A stretch of 64,000 nt of DNA from Tretioscincus oriximinensis. Taxonomy: Eukaryota > Chordata > Lepidosauria > Squamata > Gymnophthalmidae. The notes beneath the pieces were generated by a model, which was not told the origin of the DNA, did not search any database, and saw only the letters and a list, made by a program, of their open reading frames with translations. A program made the position numbers and the translations under genes. Shown piece by piece: positions 61,800 to 64,000 of this stretch. Numbering within the stretch: position 1 is the stretch's first letter; each line of letters opens with the position of its first letter. The DNA is taken from the NCBI GenBank assembly GCA_022410635.1, contig JAJVDF010000358.1, forward strand, positions 1 to 64,000. The letters run 5' to 3'.

Positions 61800-62055
61800 A
61801 CATAAGAACATAAGAAGAGCCATACTGAATCGGGCTAGAGCTCATCTAGTCCAGCATTCTGTCTCACACAGAGGCCCACCAGATGCACCTGGGCAGTCTG
61901 AACAAAAGAAGGCAAAATATGCACCTGTTCATGACTCCCTGCAAATGATATTTCAAGAGTCTTGCATGTTGCTCCATCCCAGAGGCAACATCCAGACATC
62001 CATCCTAGTAACCATTTGTACCCTTGGTGTTCATAAACCTGTCTAGTCCTGTCAT
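61800..62055 (-). mobile_element. CR1-type LINE 3' end, short copy
   Basis: Begins 'acataagaacataagaagag', 'ccatactgaatcgggctaga', then 'aggcccaccagatgcacctg' and 'atccagacatccatcctagt', and stops at 'cctgtctagtcctgtc'. A second copy of the same subfamily starts almost at once (62062), giving two head-to-tail 3' ends. Confidence 0.85.
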
Positions 62056-62061
62056 AAGAAA

Positions 62062-64000
62062 GAACATAAGAACATAAGAAGAGCCATACTGGATCAGGTC
62101 ACAGCCCATCAAGTCCAGCATTCTGTGTCACACAGAGGCCCACCAGATGCACCTGGGCAGTCTGAACAGAGGAAAGCAAAATATGCTCCTGTTTATGACT
62201 CCCTGCAAATGGTATTTCAGGAGTCCTGCCTGTTGCTCCATCCCAGAGGCAACATCCAGACATCCATCCTAGTATCCATTTATACCCTTGGTATCCATAA
62301 ACCTGTCTAGTCCTGTCTTGAAACTATCCAAGCTGTTAGCTATCACTACCTCTTCAGGAAGTAAATTCCACAGGCCGATGACCTCTGGGTGAAAAAAATA
62401 CTTTCCTTTTTCTGTTCTCACTTTTCTACCCAACAATTTTAAGGAGTGCCCTCTGGTCCTTGTGTTGTGTGATAGAGAAACATTTTTTCTCTATTCACCC
62501 TGTCTATCCCATGCATCACCTCTCAAACGTCTCCTTCCAAGGCTGAAGAGGCCCAGACATTGCAGCCTTGCTTCGTAACGGAAGTGCTCCAGACCCTTGA
62601 TCATTTTTGTTGCCCTTTTCTGCACCTTCTCCAGTTCCAAAATATCCCTCTTGAGATTTGGTGACCAGAATTGAACACAGTATTCCAAATGTGGCCTCAC
62701 CACAGATTTATAAAGAGGCAAAACAACATTTACTGACTTGTTTTCGATTCCTTTCCTAATTATCCCCAACATGGAATTTGCCTTTTTTGCTGCCGCTGCA
62801 CACTGGGTTGACATTTTCATTGAATTGTCCATCAACACTCCAAAATCCTTTTCTTGCTTGGTCACAGAAAGCTTGGTTCCCATCAGGTGATAGGAGTAGT
62901 TTGCCCCAATATGCATGACCTTGCACTTGCTTAAGTTGAAGTGCATTTGCCACTTTGATGCCTACTCACCCAATTTCAATAAATCACCTTACAATCATTT
63001 TCAGTTTTCACTACCCTGAACAGTTTAGTGTCGTCAGCAAACTTGGCTACTTCACTATTTACCTCGGCATCCAGATCATTTATAAATATATTGAAAAGCA
63101 AGGGTCCCAGTGGGGTACCCTACTTCTTACCTCTTTCCACTCAGAGAACTGTCCATTTCATACTACCCTCTGTTTTCTATCTTTTAGCCAGTTTCCAATC
63201 CAGGACAAAGTCTGTCCTCTTATACCATGAGTATGGAGCTTTTTTAGAAGCCTTTGATGAGGGACTTTATCAAAAGCCTTCTGAATAGCTAGATAGACAA
63301 TATCAACTGGATCCCCTCTATCTACATGTTTGTTAATACTCTCAAAGAAGTCTAGCAAGTTGGTAAGGCATGATTTACCTTTGCTGAAGCCATGCTGAGT
63401 TTCATTCAGCAATGTGTGCTTCTCCATGTGTTTAGTAATTTTGTCCTTAATTATGGTTTCCAACACTTTACCTGGAATTGATGTTAAACTGATGGGTCTA
63501 TAATTTCCGGGATCACCCCGGGATCCTTTTTTGAAGATTGGTGTTACATTAGCTACCTTCCAATCTACTGGTACTATGCCTGATCTTAAGGAAAGATTAA
63601 ATATTTTGGTTAGAGGTTCAGCAATTTCGTATTTGAGTTCTTTAAGAATTCTTGGGTGAATGCCGTCTGGCCCTGGGGATTTATGAGTGTTCAGCTTATT
63701 AAGGATAGCAAGGACCTTCTCCCTTATTATCTCTATCCAGTTTAATTCCTGTGGTGTTCTTTCTGAGAAAACTAAATCTGTTGCGGGTAATTCCCTTTGT
63801 CTTCTTCAGTGAAAACTGAAGCAAAAAATTCATTTAACCTCTGTGCAGTCTCCACGTCCTCCTTGATTATGCCCTTTTGTCCATTGCTGTCGAGTGGTCC
63901 GACTGCTTTCCTGGTAGGATTCTTATTTCTGATATATTTGAAAAAGTCCTTATTTCTTTTAATATTCTTTGCAATGTGCTCCTCAAAGTTTTTCTTCACA
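62062..64000 (-). mobile_element. CR1-type LINE, ORF2 reverse transcriptase and 3' end (runs off the window)
   Basis: From right to left on the - strand the CR1 ORF2 can be followed in broken frames. 63772-63999 has FFKYIRNKNPTRKAVGPLDS and LNEFFASVFTEEDKG. SPGPDGI lies near 63670. 63158-63466 has ITKHMEKHTLLNETQHGFSK, then QKAFDKVPHQRLL. The catalytic FADDTKLF is near 63020-63045 (FADD codons 63030-63041). 62491-62946 has the thumb ([31 protein letters not shown]). The 3' end holds the reversed ttcttatg tail at 62062-62075. Motif A reads YLAIQKAFD, with Ala (codon 63287-63289) where the family has Asp, and frames are shifted at several points, so it cannot be active. The 5' part is beyond the window. 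Confidence 0.92.

Overview
The window is nuclear DNA from a vertebrate, most likely a squamate reptile. I infer this from the mix of CR1-type LINEs, L2-type LINEs whose 3' ends finish in (AAAT)n, tRNA-derived SINEs and many short palindromic DNA transposons, and from an interrupted vertebrate gene. It is AT-rich and gene-poor. There are no operons, phage, plasmid genes or CRISPR arrays. One 780-base assembly gap (10078-10857) and three single Ns (9685, 26481, 32072) are present.

The only protein-coding gene I can support is on the + strand. Three internal exons (43877-44233, 59028-59176, 61389-61539) have consensus splice sites and compatible phases (1-1, 1-0, 0-1). Together they encode 219 codons of a ZSWIM5/ZSWIM6-type SWIM zinc-finger protein, best matching ZSWIM6. 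The first exon carries the complete SWIM motif. The start codon, 5' exon(s) and the rest of the 3' half lie outside. Bases 1-43876 are therefore probably intron 1, the long first intron of this gene family, although intergenic DNA cannot be excluded from sequence alone. The introns inside the window are 14,794 and 2,212 bases.

Everything else recognisable is repeat or decayed RNA gene. CR1-type LINE 3' ends occur at about 560, 9449, 12468, 17530, 26388, 29100, 34855, 38437, 61800 and 62062-64000. L2-type LINE 3' ends are spread throughout, including one at 27095-28165 interrupted by another, internally deleted LINE. Two SINE families are present. Hairpin-forming DNA elements are unusually common: three copies of a hAT-like palindrome with target-site duplications, two CpG-rich multi-hairpin hAT elements, and several GC-rich foldbacks. 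A U6 snRNA pseudogene lies at 45262-45373 (- strand). A polypurine tract of nearly 500 bases lies at 46030-46515.

I found no sign of a new multi-gene system. The observations worth following are the foldback elements (several CpG-rich, one ending about 65 bases before a ZSWIM6 exon), a dispersed repeat carrying an ETS/CRE-like motif at six or more sites, and a probable structural problem around the assembly gap.
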